The position numbers were made by a program, and so were the translations under genes. Below the pieces are notes generated by a model that was not told the origin of the DNA, made no database searches, and worked only from the letters and a program-made list of their open reading frames with translations. A stretch of DNA of 64,000 nucleotides from NCBI RefSeq assembly GCF_048544455.1, contig NC_133526.1, positions 5,286,001 to 5,350,000 of the forward strand. Reading direction: 5' to 3'. Of the stretch, positions 1-10,183 are shown piece by piece. This DNA is from Silene latifolia (lineage: Eukaryota > Streptophyta > Magnoliopsida > Caryophyllales > Caryophyllaceae). How positions within the stretch are numbered: position 1 is the first letter of the stretch; each line of letters begins with the position of its first letter.

Positions 1-304
1 TCACTTACATTTTCATTACTCAACATACAATCATGTCACTCATCTCGTCTCACACAACATGCTCTATACCTCAATTAAGTCTTACAAATCCCAACACATA
101 TAAATCATGTCCTCCCCACCGAACTCATACTCATCATAGGTGCCACTCTTTACACCACAAAATTGGGTAACTTACGCGTCAAGACCAACATACATGTAAA
201 ACAATGCATAAAGAAGCAAAATGACGCCTTTGAATTAAACATAATATGCAACGAAGTCAAAAGATAAGCATATGACCCAAAACAGGGGTCACTAGATCGA
301 GTAC

Positions 305-457
305 AGGCCACTCGATCGAGTAAGTGACTTACTCGGTCGAGTAGGTGAAGATCAGAAGCACGTAAACAAATTACCAGGGCTACTCGATCGAGTACCCAAG
401 GCTACTCGATCGAGTACCCCCCTACTCGATCGAGTATCTTAGTTACTCGATCGAGTA
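305..457. repeat. Palindrome array 1 (TACTCGATCGAGTA), element A leader
   Basis: Four perfect copies of the 14-bp palindrome TACTCGATCGAGTA start near 381, 403, 423 and 444. Two imperfect copies lie at about 309 and 330. Start-to-start spacing of the perfect copies is 22, 20 and 21 bp. The usual flank is CCC on the right. Confidence 0.9.
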
Positions 458-1277
458 CCCCAATTCCTCAAGACTGTCCAGTTTTCGTAAAACAGTCATA
501 ACTCACTCATTACTTGGTCATTTTGGGCGTGTGACCTATCGTTAGAATCGTAAAAGGACAAGCTATCACCTCCAATTGGAATCACATCAAAATCATTTAT
601 GCATATCAAGTTATAACAGTTTAAAGACAACTTCTTTATCATCGAAAAACACAACTATTGATTTTTACTTCCCAAACGACTTAAACAACAACAAGGTAGA
701 CAAAAACAACTCAATACTCACAAAACCAGTATTCCTAATCACATGTTACTATCTCCAAAAGCCAAGCAACAACATTCATCATGCACCTAGATTATTTAAC
801 TTGTCAATCACATATTACCCACATGTTATCTCACATCTCCCAACATACTAAGCAACATTATAAACGCAACATGTGATATAGCTAAGCATGAAATTTTATC
901 AAGCTTTTCATATAATCAACGAAACAGTGACGTCATATTATCAAATGCCACATAGTAATCATCCAACATGCTTTTCTATTCCAACAACAATTCTATATAT
1001 CCCATCAATCTTTCAATTCAGATCCCCCATCCTCCACATACATGCATCCATCAATTCATACAACATACTACTACATAGATACACACAACACACAATCAGC
1101 ACATAACGATCCCGACACATATCCCATGGTGACCGGTTCAAAATTGTAGGGCGAGTTCGCGACTTTAGGACGTCTCCCAAGTCTTTGCATTAGCTCCTAC
1201 AACCTTTACCCGGGTTCATTTTAATTTGACTCCCTATATTCATTAGGTTCATTGGTTACAGGTTTCAGGATCGTCGC

Positions 1278-1289
1278 TCTGATACCATT
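1278..1289 (-). other. Element A primer-binding site (initiator-Met tRNA type)
   Basis: On the minus strand the LTR ends in GGGTGTTACA, followed by two bases and then TGGTATCAGAGC. That 12-mer is the complement of the 3' end of plant initiator methionine tRNA and is the usual primer site of Ty1/copia and chromovirus elements. It sets the orientation of the element as minus. Confidence 0.85.
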
Positions 1290-1692
1290 TGTAACACCCC
1301 CATACTCCAAGTGCCTTACCAGGACCACTCGGGTATGAAGACATCACCATCTCGGTTGCCCGAGGTATGATAATCAAATAGACAAAACAGAAACAACGTT
1401 TATTATAAATAGTTTAATGAATGAATACAATCCTCAAAACCAAACCAAACCAAAGTATGATACAATATTCTCAAAGACTGTTCTAACTGAAATGTAAATA
1501 AACTAAGGCTACACCGGAAGACTCCTATCATCTGTCGTGGCATCCCAGCTATCCCAGTACTCATCTCAATACCTGCTCAATATCCGCTCACCATCCCCGA
1601 ATGGATCACCGCAGTTTACAAAACAACACCGGGTCGCACTAATCACACAATCAATATAGATAACAATAACAAGATACACAGACAAATGAATC

Positions 1693-1711
1693 ACACACAC
1701 ACACACACACA
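1693..1711. repeat. (CA)n microsatellite in LTR A
   Basis: About nine CA dinucleotides occur in an uninterrupted run. The matching position in LTR B has no such run, so the tract arose after the two lineages separated. Confidence 0.9.
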
Positions 1712-2441
1712 ACTCCCATCATCTCAATACCGATCGTCCACCGGACCACCGCCAGCTGGGGACCGCAGCCGTTCCCACCTAAGCCCCGCTCATCGTACGA
1801 GCGATAACCCTGTCCATTAATGTGCACATCCCCTTCCGTGGCGGGTTCCACGAAGGGCGAAACTAGGGCGTGAGATCACTCCCGCAAGTGACCCCACTCA
1901 GCCGAGAACGCATCTCGAGAGCCATAGACAACCAAACACAATCGCAATCACAATCACAAACGCAATCATCATATCAAACAACTAACTACAGCACATCACC
2001 AATATCCCATTATGGGACTAATACTGAGTAGGAAATCCTACCTGGAAAGCACAACACGCAGACGGTATCTACAGCTGTATCAAAACGGCTCCTCTACGAA
2101 TTCTCCTCCTACCATACAACACATAGATGCTACCATTCAAATACTACTCATAAAAACCCTCAATTCCTAAATTAGGGTTTCATCAATCTTAACAAAACAT
2201 TATATAAATTATATTAAAAGCTTACCCTCGACGCAAGGAATCCAACGACGCGAACTACGATACGAACTGACCGTCTGAACTCCGGGAATTGTCAAGAACA
2301 CGATTAGGAAGAAGACTAGTTGCTTTCTCTCTTAAACAGGTTTTAGGTTTTGTAAAAAGTGATTTAAAACAATTACGAATATGTTTAAATACCTTAATCG
2401 CGTAATTAACAAAACCCGAGAAAACTCCCCCGTAAAACCGG

Positions 2442-2592
2442 ACACTCGATCGAGTACCCAAGGTACTCGATCGAGTACCCCCTTACTCGATCGAGTACCC
2501 CAGCTACTCGATCGAGTACCCAACAGGTCAGAAACTATTTTATTTCGCAACTTGCCCTTACTCGACAGAGTAAGGGCTACTCGATAGAGTAC
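2442..2592. repeat. Palindrome array 2, U3 region of LTR A
   Basis: Copies of the 14-bp palindrome start near 2442, 2464, 2484 and 2505. Two variants, with one or two changed bases, follow at about 2559 and 2579. Spacing is again 20-22 bp. The array lies about 30-180 bp inside the LTR start on the minus strand, which is the U3 side. Confidence 0.9.
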
Positions 2593-2621
2593 CCCAAGAC
2601 ATATAAATACGGAGTATTACA

Positions 2622-4044
2622 CTCGGTCCCTATCCCCTGAGCGTAAGCCATCTCGTGCATGTTCCGGAGTGTCAAGGTAGATGACACTCTCTCCGCCAGG
2701 TAACTGGATCGCGTCTCCGGGGTATCAAGGTAAGGGTAGCATGGGAAGGACTGCTGCTGTGGTGGTGCTACCGGCTGTGGCCTAGCCTCCGGGGCCCTCT
2801 CTCTCACTCGACGGGGTCCCCTCACCACTCTAGGTCTCTCTGCCACCTGAACTCCCGCATTCTCGCCCTTCGTCGGCTCCGGCATCTCCTGGAGGATGGT
2901 GCCATCAATGAGATAGGTCTGCAGGTGGCGGGGGTGTATCCTCATCCTCCTCCTCCTCCTCATCGTCCACGTTCTACGTCACCACACCGGCTCCAAGGGC
3001 TCTGTGGCTGGGAGGTGCTCAGGAGCTGGAATCTTCATCCAACTCATGCCATATACTCTCCATGCTAGGCTACCGTCAGCCAAGGTCCTCAACCATTTCA
3101 GGTCGAGATAATATTCACGGTCCATGGTAGGCACAGGGGTAACTAAAGGCACGTCGTGAAGAAGCCTCAAAGGAGGTTAGCTTTTCACTAACCGAGTGGC
3201 AATGGCACCACACTCAGTGCACCGAGAAGGAGAAGAAGCCATCAAGGCAAGGGCAACAAGCAAACTATAGAAGGAGCATTAAAGACCACTTTCTTGGCCC
3301 GCTCCGGATTGAGGTACGACATCAAAAGCAAGACTTCATGGTTATTCAATTTACTGATATCCTTTCGGTCATAGAGGAGGTTCGAGAGAGATCGGAGGAA
3401 GATTCTCAAGGTGATGTGCTGAACGTCATTAATCAGCATGTTACTCGAGGTGGGAGCTTGCTTCCCAGTCAAGCAAGGCATTAGGCGGCAGACGCCGCAC
3501 TCACCGGAATGTCATGATGGAGTCCTTGGGAGGCTTGGCCAACCCAAGGTGAGAGGCAAACAAATCCATGGTCAACAGTAAAACGGTATTCATCAATCTA
3601 AACTCAACAATCGACCACTGGGTCATAGTTAAAGGAACTCATGAATTCTAGGGTAAGGAAGGGGTAAGTGTGCTTCCTCACCCCGAGTGCACCCGTAAAC
3701 CCCAAGGTCTCGAATATGTGACGGATATCCGTCTCTATTTCCAACTCCTCTAACACAGCGGTGTCAATACACTTTGTGGGTCTCATCTTGCGTTTTTGTA
3801 AAGCTACAAAATGCTCCCTTTGCTTAAAGTCGACAAAAACAACAGAAGGGTACTCAGAAACTGCGGGTACTACCGGTCCACTAGCCTCCCCCCTCTCAGG
3901 TGGATCAACCCTTCCCCGTTTACTCTGACGGGTTCCTAGGTTTAGTCTCGGCATCTGCTTTAGACATATGTTCAAACAGTTTATATATAAACATGCAAGC
4001 ATATGTTTTATGTAAATTAAATTCACTTGCTCAGCTAGGCACAC
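2622..4044 (-). pseudogene. Element B gag-like ORF, ATHILA ORF-1-like, broken and truncated
   Basis: Minus-strand open segments 4044-3604, 3481-3242, 3170-2979 and 2963 to the LTR A junction read as one decayed protein. Near its N-terminus come a basic stretch (KRGRVDPPERG), then FVDFKQREHF and the conserved block TYPFLTLEFMSSF. I recall these as typical of the plant ATHILA ORF-1/gag-like family (PF03078). A proline/arginine-rich tail follows. In-frame stops and frame changes separate the pieces, and the C-terminus is cut by LTR A. The initiator-Met primer site of the parent element is not the one expected for classical Athila. Either B is a mosaic non-autonomous element, or the ORF family is wider than I remember. 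Confidence 0.55.
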
Positions 4045-5142
4045 AATTTTCCAACAAATTTTGACATGTGAAGCACATAATTCATACTATCAAACTTAGG
4101 TGCTCAGCTAGGTACACACCAATTTACCAACAATTCTCAGCATGTGAAGCACATATTTCACGTTGTTACTTTGAATATGAAGATAAGTACACATGCTCAT
4201 TAGCAGTTTCTACGATTTCAACATACAAGTTCATATTATTACTACTCATAAGCCATAGTGGTGAAAGGAAATTATCATGGCGGTTACCTATGTTCGACAA
4301 TTTGAGTATCCTAGCATGATTCTAAAGTTATTCCAAACACATTTCCCATCACATATTACTAAATTAAGAGAAAGAGTAAGAAATTTCATAGCATATCATC
4401 ATCACTTCCACATCATGTTTAATAACCCAAATGAATTTTTCAGACGGTCTTTACAGCTGAGACAATTTTGGCATAATTTTCATCATCAATCGTTCCTACT
4501 ATCATACTGAGGTTCAACTTGTACTTATAATGTGAATGGCAACATAAATTTTCAATTATAAATCACGAATTTCCATTTGGGGCACTTTTAAGACGGAGTT
4601 TTAAGGCGAATTGTTAAGGGTAAAATCATCAAAATCTATCCTCCAACATAATATAAACAATGCTTAAGGCTCAATTCTACCATCTAACCATTACAAAACA
4701 ATCAAAAATCAATTTCAATTTTGGTAACCCTAGAAATTTCGATTCCAACTATGTATGTTTCTAATCTAATCTACAAAGAATTAGTCACCAACAAGTACGA
4801 ATAGGAGGCATGTGAATCATGTTTCAACCATCCAAAACACCAACTTACTCATGTGGATCGAAATTTTCTGATTACTTCACTATTTTAACACATTCAAAGT
4901 AACAAATCGCATAAATTAAGAAGAATAACATACCTTGATTGATTAGTAAAGTAAAGAAACGAATTAAACAAGGAAAATCGACCCCAACAATCACTACTAG
5001 CCCAAGAGAAAGAGAGGATTTGTGAGGAAAAAGGAATTTGAGAGTGTTTTAGGATGGGTGTGTCGAAATATAGAAGAATAAGAAGAAGAATTAGAAAGAT
5101 GAAGGGTTTTAAGAAAACCCGTAGGAATGCTGCACAGTAACC

Positions 5143-5197
5143 TACTCGATCGAGTGCCTGGGGTACTCGATCGAGTACCACCCTACTCGATCGAGTA
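5143..5197. repeat. Palindrome array 3, element B leader
   Basis: Three copies of the palindrome start near 5143, 5164 and 5184, spaced 21 and 20 bp. Degenerate copies (for example CTCGGTCAAGTA) continue to about 5325. The array lies about 1.1 kb downstream of the primer site, similar to array 1 in element A. Confidence 0.9.
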
Positions 5198-6305
5198 GAG
5201 TCAATCATCGAGTAATCATGGGAATTTTCCCACATTCCGATATCATGGCTTCCTAATGGATCGAGTGAGGTCTACTCGGTCAAGTAAGCACTCGCACTCG
5301 GTCAAGTATAGCTAAGTGCTCGATCAAAAGTACGAAATAACTTGAAGATTCCTGCAAAAACAACACCGCGTGTCGATTCCAACTAAGTTCGGAATTCGGC
5401 ACTCATTATCAAATTCATTCACGCATTACTATTATTAACAAAGCCTATCATATCGTCAAACAGATGGAGCTTACTCCACGTACCCTACACCCATTACCCT
5501 ACTCGGTTTACCTGCTACCGAATCTTTCATAAATATAATCACGTCATCGTCTTACATTCAAGCTTACTTTATATATATTACTACCAAATTGAAACATTTA
5601 AATTAATATTAGTTCATTCTTTCACGTATTACATAAATGCATATTTTTCAACACAAATTAATCTACCATGTTTCACATTCTATCATAAGCAATTTATCTT
5701 ACTTAAATCAAATATTACGCAGCGGAAAATTCCAACTAAATAGCGAAGCATACACACATTATCACATACTTGATTCGGGTCATTACTCACCTACACTATA
5801 ATTATCGATATAGTCATCGCGGTAGGATCCATAATCTCACGTAAAACTCCCGTTATCATAAATTCTATGGCAACTACCCACGTGTTCACTACTCATATTA
5901 CACATTCGATTTCACACTTTCACGCATTTCCATGACGAGAAATTTCGCCACGCATCACATAGCTATCATATAAGCTCACTAATCATTCAAAGAACTCCAT
6001 AACTTCATCGACAATTACTATACTCGATCCAAACATTACTATTACACCGCTATTAATTCTAACAAAACTTAACCGGAGGTAGCTCCGGCACAATTAACAT
6101 ACCCAGTACACATAGAGACACGGACTCCACATTCCCATCCCGTGTGACTGGCTTAAGTGTCATGGGGCCAAGATTTTGAAATGAGGGCGCCTACTCACCC
6201 AAAATCTAGCATCAGCCGGGGCTCCCATTACACATACACCAGGTTCATTTTATTAGACTCTCTACATTCGTTGTGTTCATTTGTTTACAGGTTCCAAAAT
6301 CGTCG

Positions 6306-6316
6306 CTCGATACCAC
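6306..6316 (-). other. Element B primer-binding site, one base deleted
   Basis: On the minus strand the LTR end GGGTGTTACA is followed by aag and then TGGTATCGAGC. This is the initiator-Met site TGGTATCAGAGC with one A missing. The next bases (GACGAT) match element A. Confidence 0.75.
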
Positions 6317-6726
6317 TTTGTAACACCCCATATTCGAGGGAGCCTTAACTAGGCCTTCCTTAGCATATAAGGGCGTTACCATCTCGGTTGCCCGAGGTAG
6401 TAATTATCAAACGTCAATAAAAGAACTGTTAAGTTGTGTTACAAGTGATTTAACCCCAAAATACAATACAATGTTACAACTCAAGGACTACTCGCTATAA
6501 CCATCATAACTCGTGAAGACTCATCCCTGCCCGGAAATCAGCTATCAACATCATCAACACCTGCTAAGACCGACTGCTCACCATAAGGGATCACGGCAGA
6601 CACATAACAAACAAACAACCACACAAGGTCAGTACTGAGACAAGACAAGACAGAGACAACTACAAACAACAATACAACCAACGCTACCAATTCCAAACAC
6701 AGTCACCACAACCCAATCAACCTCAC

Positions 6727-6922
6727 ATCGATCGTCCACCGGACCACCGCCAGGGGGACCGCAGCCCGTTCCCACCTAAGCCCCGCTCATCGTACGAGCG
6801 ATAACCCTGTCCATTAATGTGCACATCCCCTCCCGTGGCGGGTTCCACGAAGGGCGAAACTAGGGCGTGAAGTCACTCCCGCAAGTGACCCCACTCAGCC
6901 GAGAACGCATCTCGAGAACCAT
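6727..6922. repeat. Conserved central LTR block (also at 1731-1925)
   Basis: About 195 bp are almost identical in LTR A and LTR B, while flanking LTR sequence on both sides is hard to align. The block contains the runs cgatcgtccaccggaccacc and cactcccgcaagtgacccc, and is GC-rich in an AT-rich LTR. Confidence 0.85.
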
Positions 6923-7379
6923 CAACAACGACCACCACCACGATCACAACACAAACAAATACTATAACAAACAAGCACAACAATACCACAACGACCAACA
7001 CACTAGACCGTCAACAGAAACTGAGTAGGCGAACCTACCTTTAAGCGACCGCAACCAATCCATGCCGACCGATAACACATCCAGCCACCAAGCAAAGCCT
7101 ATTACCATTATGCAAATATCTATTACTACAAGCAAAACCCTAACTATAGAAGCAGAGGTACGGATGATGAATATGACATACCTAATAGGGGAAACTCAGC
7201 AAGAGACCGCTACCCGACTCAAAAGACGCCCTCCTAAGGCTCAAGACTCTTCAAAAGACATCCATGGAGGTTTTGAGGTGAAGGGAAGGGAAAGGGGCGG
7301 CTGAAGGATAGGAGGAAAGTGGCGGAAGTGATTTGCGGATTTAACAAAACGCGATATATAACCCTCGGCTTGAAACCGG

Positions 7380-7475
7380 CACTCGATCGAGTACCCAACA
7401 TACTCGATCGAGTAACCCCCTACTCGATCGAGTACCCTAGCTACTCGATCGAGTGGCCTCTACTCTATCGAGTAC
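7380..7475. repeat. Palindrome array 4, U3 region of LTR B
   Basis: Copies start near 7380, 7401, 7421 and 7442 (the last ends GAGTGG), with a variant TACTCTATCGAGTA near 7461. Spacing is 19-21 bp. The array lies 110-205 bp inside the LTR on the minus strand. Confidence 0.9.
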
Positions 7476-7584
7476 CACTCTTACACGCAGCTCAAACAGG
7501 TTTTGGTATATTTTTCTAAGACTACTTCCGCTCCCAAGGTCGGTCAACGATGGTCAAAGGGTCCCCAAAAGGGCGGGTATTACA

Positions 7585-8500
7585 GGTCACCTTACTGACA
7601 ACTGCCGGCATCTGAAGAACGCCATTGAAGAGATGATCCGGAAGGGGAGCCTCGGCAAGTACGTTGCCAAAGGCCAAAAAACTGACGCCGGCGGTTCAGA
7701 CAAGAAATCCGTCTTTGAACGGATAGGAGTGATCCACGTTGTCATCGGGGGCAACGAGAACGGTGGGTCCGCTCATGGGCACAAACGGCACCCGAACGAC
7801 CTATATCGGGCCATCAACTTTGTGCCCAACACAATGGCCCCCGCTTCCAACATCCCCGACATGACTATTGGGAAGAAGGACTACGCGGAGTCATCGCCCC
7901 TCACAATGACCCACTTGTAGTCCATTTGGACGTATCCAACCACCTGTCAAGAGGTGCCCGATTGACACAGCGCCTACACGAACATCATGTTCAGGGAATG
8001 CTTTCTCAATCTCGGTCTCAAGGTTGAAGACTTAAGCCCCGCACCACCCCACCGTGCCTTTTTCCGGGCCGGCCGTACCCCGGGTCAATCGGGATCACGG
8101 TGATGTTCGGCAAGGGGTATGCGGCCAAGAATGTCCTAGCCGAGTTCGTGGTCATTGACGGCTCGTCCGCCTACAACGTTCTCATAGGCCGAGTCACGCT
8201 AAGCGAGGCTGACGCGGTGATGTCCATCCGGGCCCTGACACTAATGTATGTCTCGGACCGGGGGAAAGCGCATAAGCTCGTCTCCAAGGACGAGAAGGAC
8301 GAAGTAGTCAATATCCAAATATCTGCCAGAGGGTGCAACATGCAATCCTTCAAAGTGGCGAAGAAATCAGAGAAGGGAAAAAGCTCATCCTTACAACAAG
8401 AGGGCAACTTCATGGAGGCGACCGACGGCTGACTAGGGAGGGTGCGTCTTTGATGGGCCATGAGGACACTGACAACCTCGTGAAAAACTCTGTATAGCGG
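7585..8500 (+). pseudogene. C1 gag-end/protease remnant fused to integrase tail
   Basis: The first codons read GHLTDNCRHLK, the second half of a Tat gag zinc knuckle; its first half is beyond the element B insertion. The frame breaks near 7880. The protease active-site region at about 7950 reads PIDTA instead of PIDTG and has a one-base deletion relative to C2. The protease body (8100-8432: VVIDGSSAYNVLIGRVTLSE) is open. At about 8426, near a shared cggctgac string, the sequence jumps to the integrase C-terminus (HEDTDNLVKN), removing the equivalent of roughly 50,370-53,500 in C2. No functional enzyme can be made. Confidence 0.8.
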
Positions 8501-8589
8501 CGGAGGTGTCCAAGACAGTTGTGGACACCCCGACGCATGTTTAAATCTAATGTAGAATAATCCAAGTTTTTCATCAAAGTGTTCATTTT

Positions 8590-9690
8590 TCCATAGTCGT
8601 CATCAAGAAGAAGCAGACGCCACGGCAGTCACCCCAAGAGGTAGACGCCGTCGCAGTCACCTCAAGAGGTAGACGACGCAGCAGTCACTCCAAGTGGTAG
8701 ACGCCACGTTAGTCGCTATCAAAAAACAGACGCCGGCTTACACTGTCACATCGACAAGAGCGGCAGTCGTCAAGAAGAAGCAGGCGCCGCCGCAGTCACC
8801 CCAAGTAGTAGACGCTACGGCAGTCACCCCAAGAGGTAGACGCCGCAGCAGTCACTCCAAGTGGTAGACGCCACGTTAGTCGCTATCAAGAAGCGTACGC
8901 CGGCTCACACCGTCACACCGACAAGAGCGGCAATCTCTATCGAAATGTACGCTAGCTCACACCGTCACATCGACAAGAGCGGCAAGTCAAGAAGAAGCAA
9001 GAAGCGCGCCGTCGCAGCTCACCCCAAGTAGTAGACGCTACGGCAGTCACCCCAAGAGGTAGACGCCGCAGCAGTCACTCCAAGTGGTAGATGCCACGTT
9101 AGTCGCTATCAAGAAGCGTACGCCGCCACACTTTGTCACACCGACAAGAGCGGCAGCTCTATCGAAAATGACGCTAGCTCACACCGTCACACCGACAAGA
9201 GCGGCAAATCGTCAAGAAGAAGCAGGCGCCGTCGTCAGCCACCCCAAGTAGTAGACGCTACGGCAGTCACCCCAAGAGGTAGACGCCGCAGTAGTCACTC
9301 CAAGTGGTAGACGCCACGTTAGTCGCTATCAAGAAGCGTACGCCCGCTCACACTGTCACACCGACAAGAGCGGCGATCTCTCACAAGAAATGACGCTAGC
9401 TCACACCGTCACATCGACCGAGCGGCAGCAAAAAAGAAGAAGCAGCGCCGTCGCAGCACCCCAAGTAGTAGACGCTACGGGCAAATCACCCCAAGAGGTA
9501 GACGCCGCAGCAGTCACTCCAAGTGGTAGACGCCACGTTAGTCGCTATCAAGAAGCAGACGCCGGCTCACACTGTCACACCGACAAGAGCGGCAGTCCCT
9601 ATCAGTAAATAGACGCTAGCTCACACTGTCACACCGACAAAAGCGGCAGTCTATATCAAGAAGCAGACGCCGCGACAGTTACGGCCAGCG
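8590..9690. repeat. C1 3' tandem array, about 220-bp monomer, five copies
   Basis: The landmark acgccacgttagtcgctatc starts near 8701, 8868, 9091, 9311 and 9530, giving periods of about 167, 223, 220 and 219 bp. Each monomer contains gtcaccccaagaggtagacg, gtcactccaagtggtagacg and the string gtcacaccgacaagagcggc. The array lies between pol and the antisense ORF. This is the hypervariable 3' region where Tat elements are known to carry tandem repeats. C2 has an unrelated 117-bp array in the same place. Confidence 0.9.
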
Positions 9691-9955
9691 CAGTTGATAC
9701 TCGCAAAAGCGATCAAAACGCCTTAAAAGCGTGTAAACACAGTTGGTATGCGCACTTTAGACTGCCTCGGCCAGGTCGAGGCGGAAGCAAAAAGACAACT
9801 CAGACGAAGACGCAAAAAGACCTCGGCCAAGCCAGAGGCAAAGTGAAGACGCTAAGTACAGTTGATACGCTCAACTATTAGCGCAAGGAAACTCAAAGTG
9901 AGGTAAAGACCTCGGCCAAGCCAAAGGCAAAAGAAACGAACTCTTATTAAAAATG
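9691..9955. repeat. Degenerate short repeats downstream of the C1 array
   Basis: Imperfect units with cctcggccaagcc...aggcaaa and acagttgatacgc recur. They resemble the C2 117-bp monomer (cctcggccaagccgaaggtaaa, gttgagatacgcattc). C1 therefore appears to hold a decayed relic of the array type that is active in C2. Confidence 0.6.
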
Positions 9956-10183
9956 ATAACAAGTTACAAGTGAGGAGAATACAGTCGACGGCCGTCCCCA
10001 TAGGGATAAGCCAAAACACAACCTACCAAAGTTGTACAAAATACAGGGAAAGAAAAGCAAAAAGTTACAAATATGTCATTTGAAGCGCCAAAAGATGGCA
10101 GGGAGGAAGGGCTTAATAATTGGCTCCCGAACACCGAAGCTATCCGAGACGCCGGTGAGCCTCGGTGACGACCGCCCGTCTCC

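Larger units (their letters stand above)
1..1289 (-). mobile_element. Element A: internal leader of an LTR retrotransposon, cut by the window edge
   Basis: This is the region downstream of the primer-binding site of a minus-strand LTR retrotransposon whose 5' LTR is 1290-2621. The rest of the element lies left of the window. I see no convincing coding sequence, and the short open frames are AT-rich and low-complexity. Positions 1200-1289 resemble 6230-6318 beside LTR B, including a shared ggttcatttta block and a tcgtcgctc block. This indicates that A and B belong to one family. A palindrome array sits at 305-457. Confidence 0.7.
1290..2621 (-). mobile_element. LTR A (5' LTR of element A, 1332 bp)
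   Basis: The LTR runs on the minus strand from TGTAATACTCC (ending at 2621) to GGTGTTACA (at 1290), with the TG...CA ends typical of LTRs. A block at about 1731-1925 is nearly identical to 6727-6922 in LTR B, while the outer parts of the two LTRs differ strongly. They are therefore not a pair from one insertion. The right end abuts the gag-like ORF of element B, so A inserted into B. The flanking base run at 2622-2626 is ctcgg, and its duplicate lies outside the window. Confidence 0.8.
4045..6318 (-). mobile_element. Element B leader (non-coding internal region)
   Basis: This is the region between the primer site of LTR B and the gag-like ORF. No supported coding sequence is present. On the minus strand, 5235-4894 is open but reads through the palindrome array into hydrophobic low-complexity sequence and is probably not a protein. 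Imperfect repeats of a tcagctaggtacaca motif occur near 4031-4150. Confidence 0.6.
6319..7584 (-). mobile_element. LTR B (5' LTR of element B, 1266 bp)
   Basis: On the minus strand this runs from TGTAATACCCG (ending at 7584) to GGGGTGTTACA (at 6319). It shares with LTR A the central block 6727-6922 and the palindrome array, but is otherwise diverged. To its right, at 7585, the sequence enters the gag zinc-knuckle region of a Tat element exactly where the intact copy C2 has ...cacaccGGTCAC. B therefore inserted into C1, and GGTCA is the probable target duplication. A minus-strand TATA-like sequence (TTATATATCG) lies near 7347-7358. Confidence 0.8.

Noticed and set aside
305-457. CRISPR-like array
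   Set aside because: The repeats are short perfect palindromes with 6-8 bp gaps in a plant retrotransposon, not direct repeats with unique spacers.
576-1106. Two small plus-strand proteins in element A
   Set aside because: Low-complexity, Asn/Ser/Ile-rich translations of AT-rich leader with no recognisable motif.
4894-5235. Minus-strand ORF of 113 aa in element B leader
   Set aside because: It begins in the palindrome array (giving LDRVP-type repeats) and continues into hydrophobic low-complexity sequence; best explained as chance.
1290-7584. LTR A and LTR B as the two ends of one element
   Set aside because: They are too diverged outside one block, and both are followed on the minus strand by a primer-binding site, so both are 5' LTRs of different elements.
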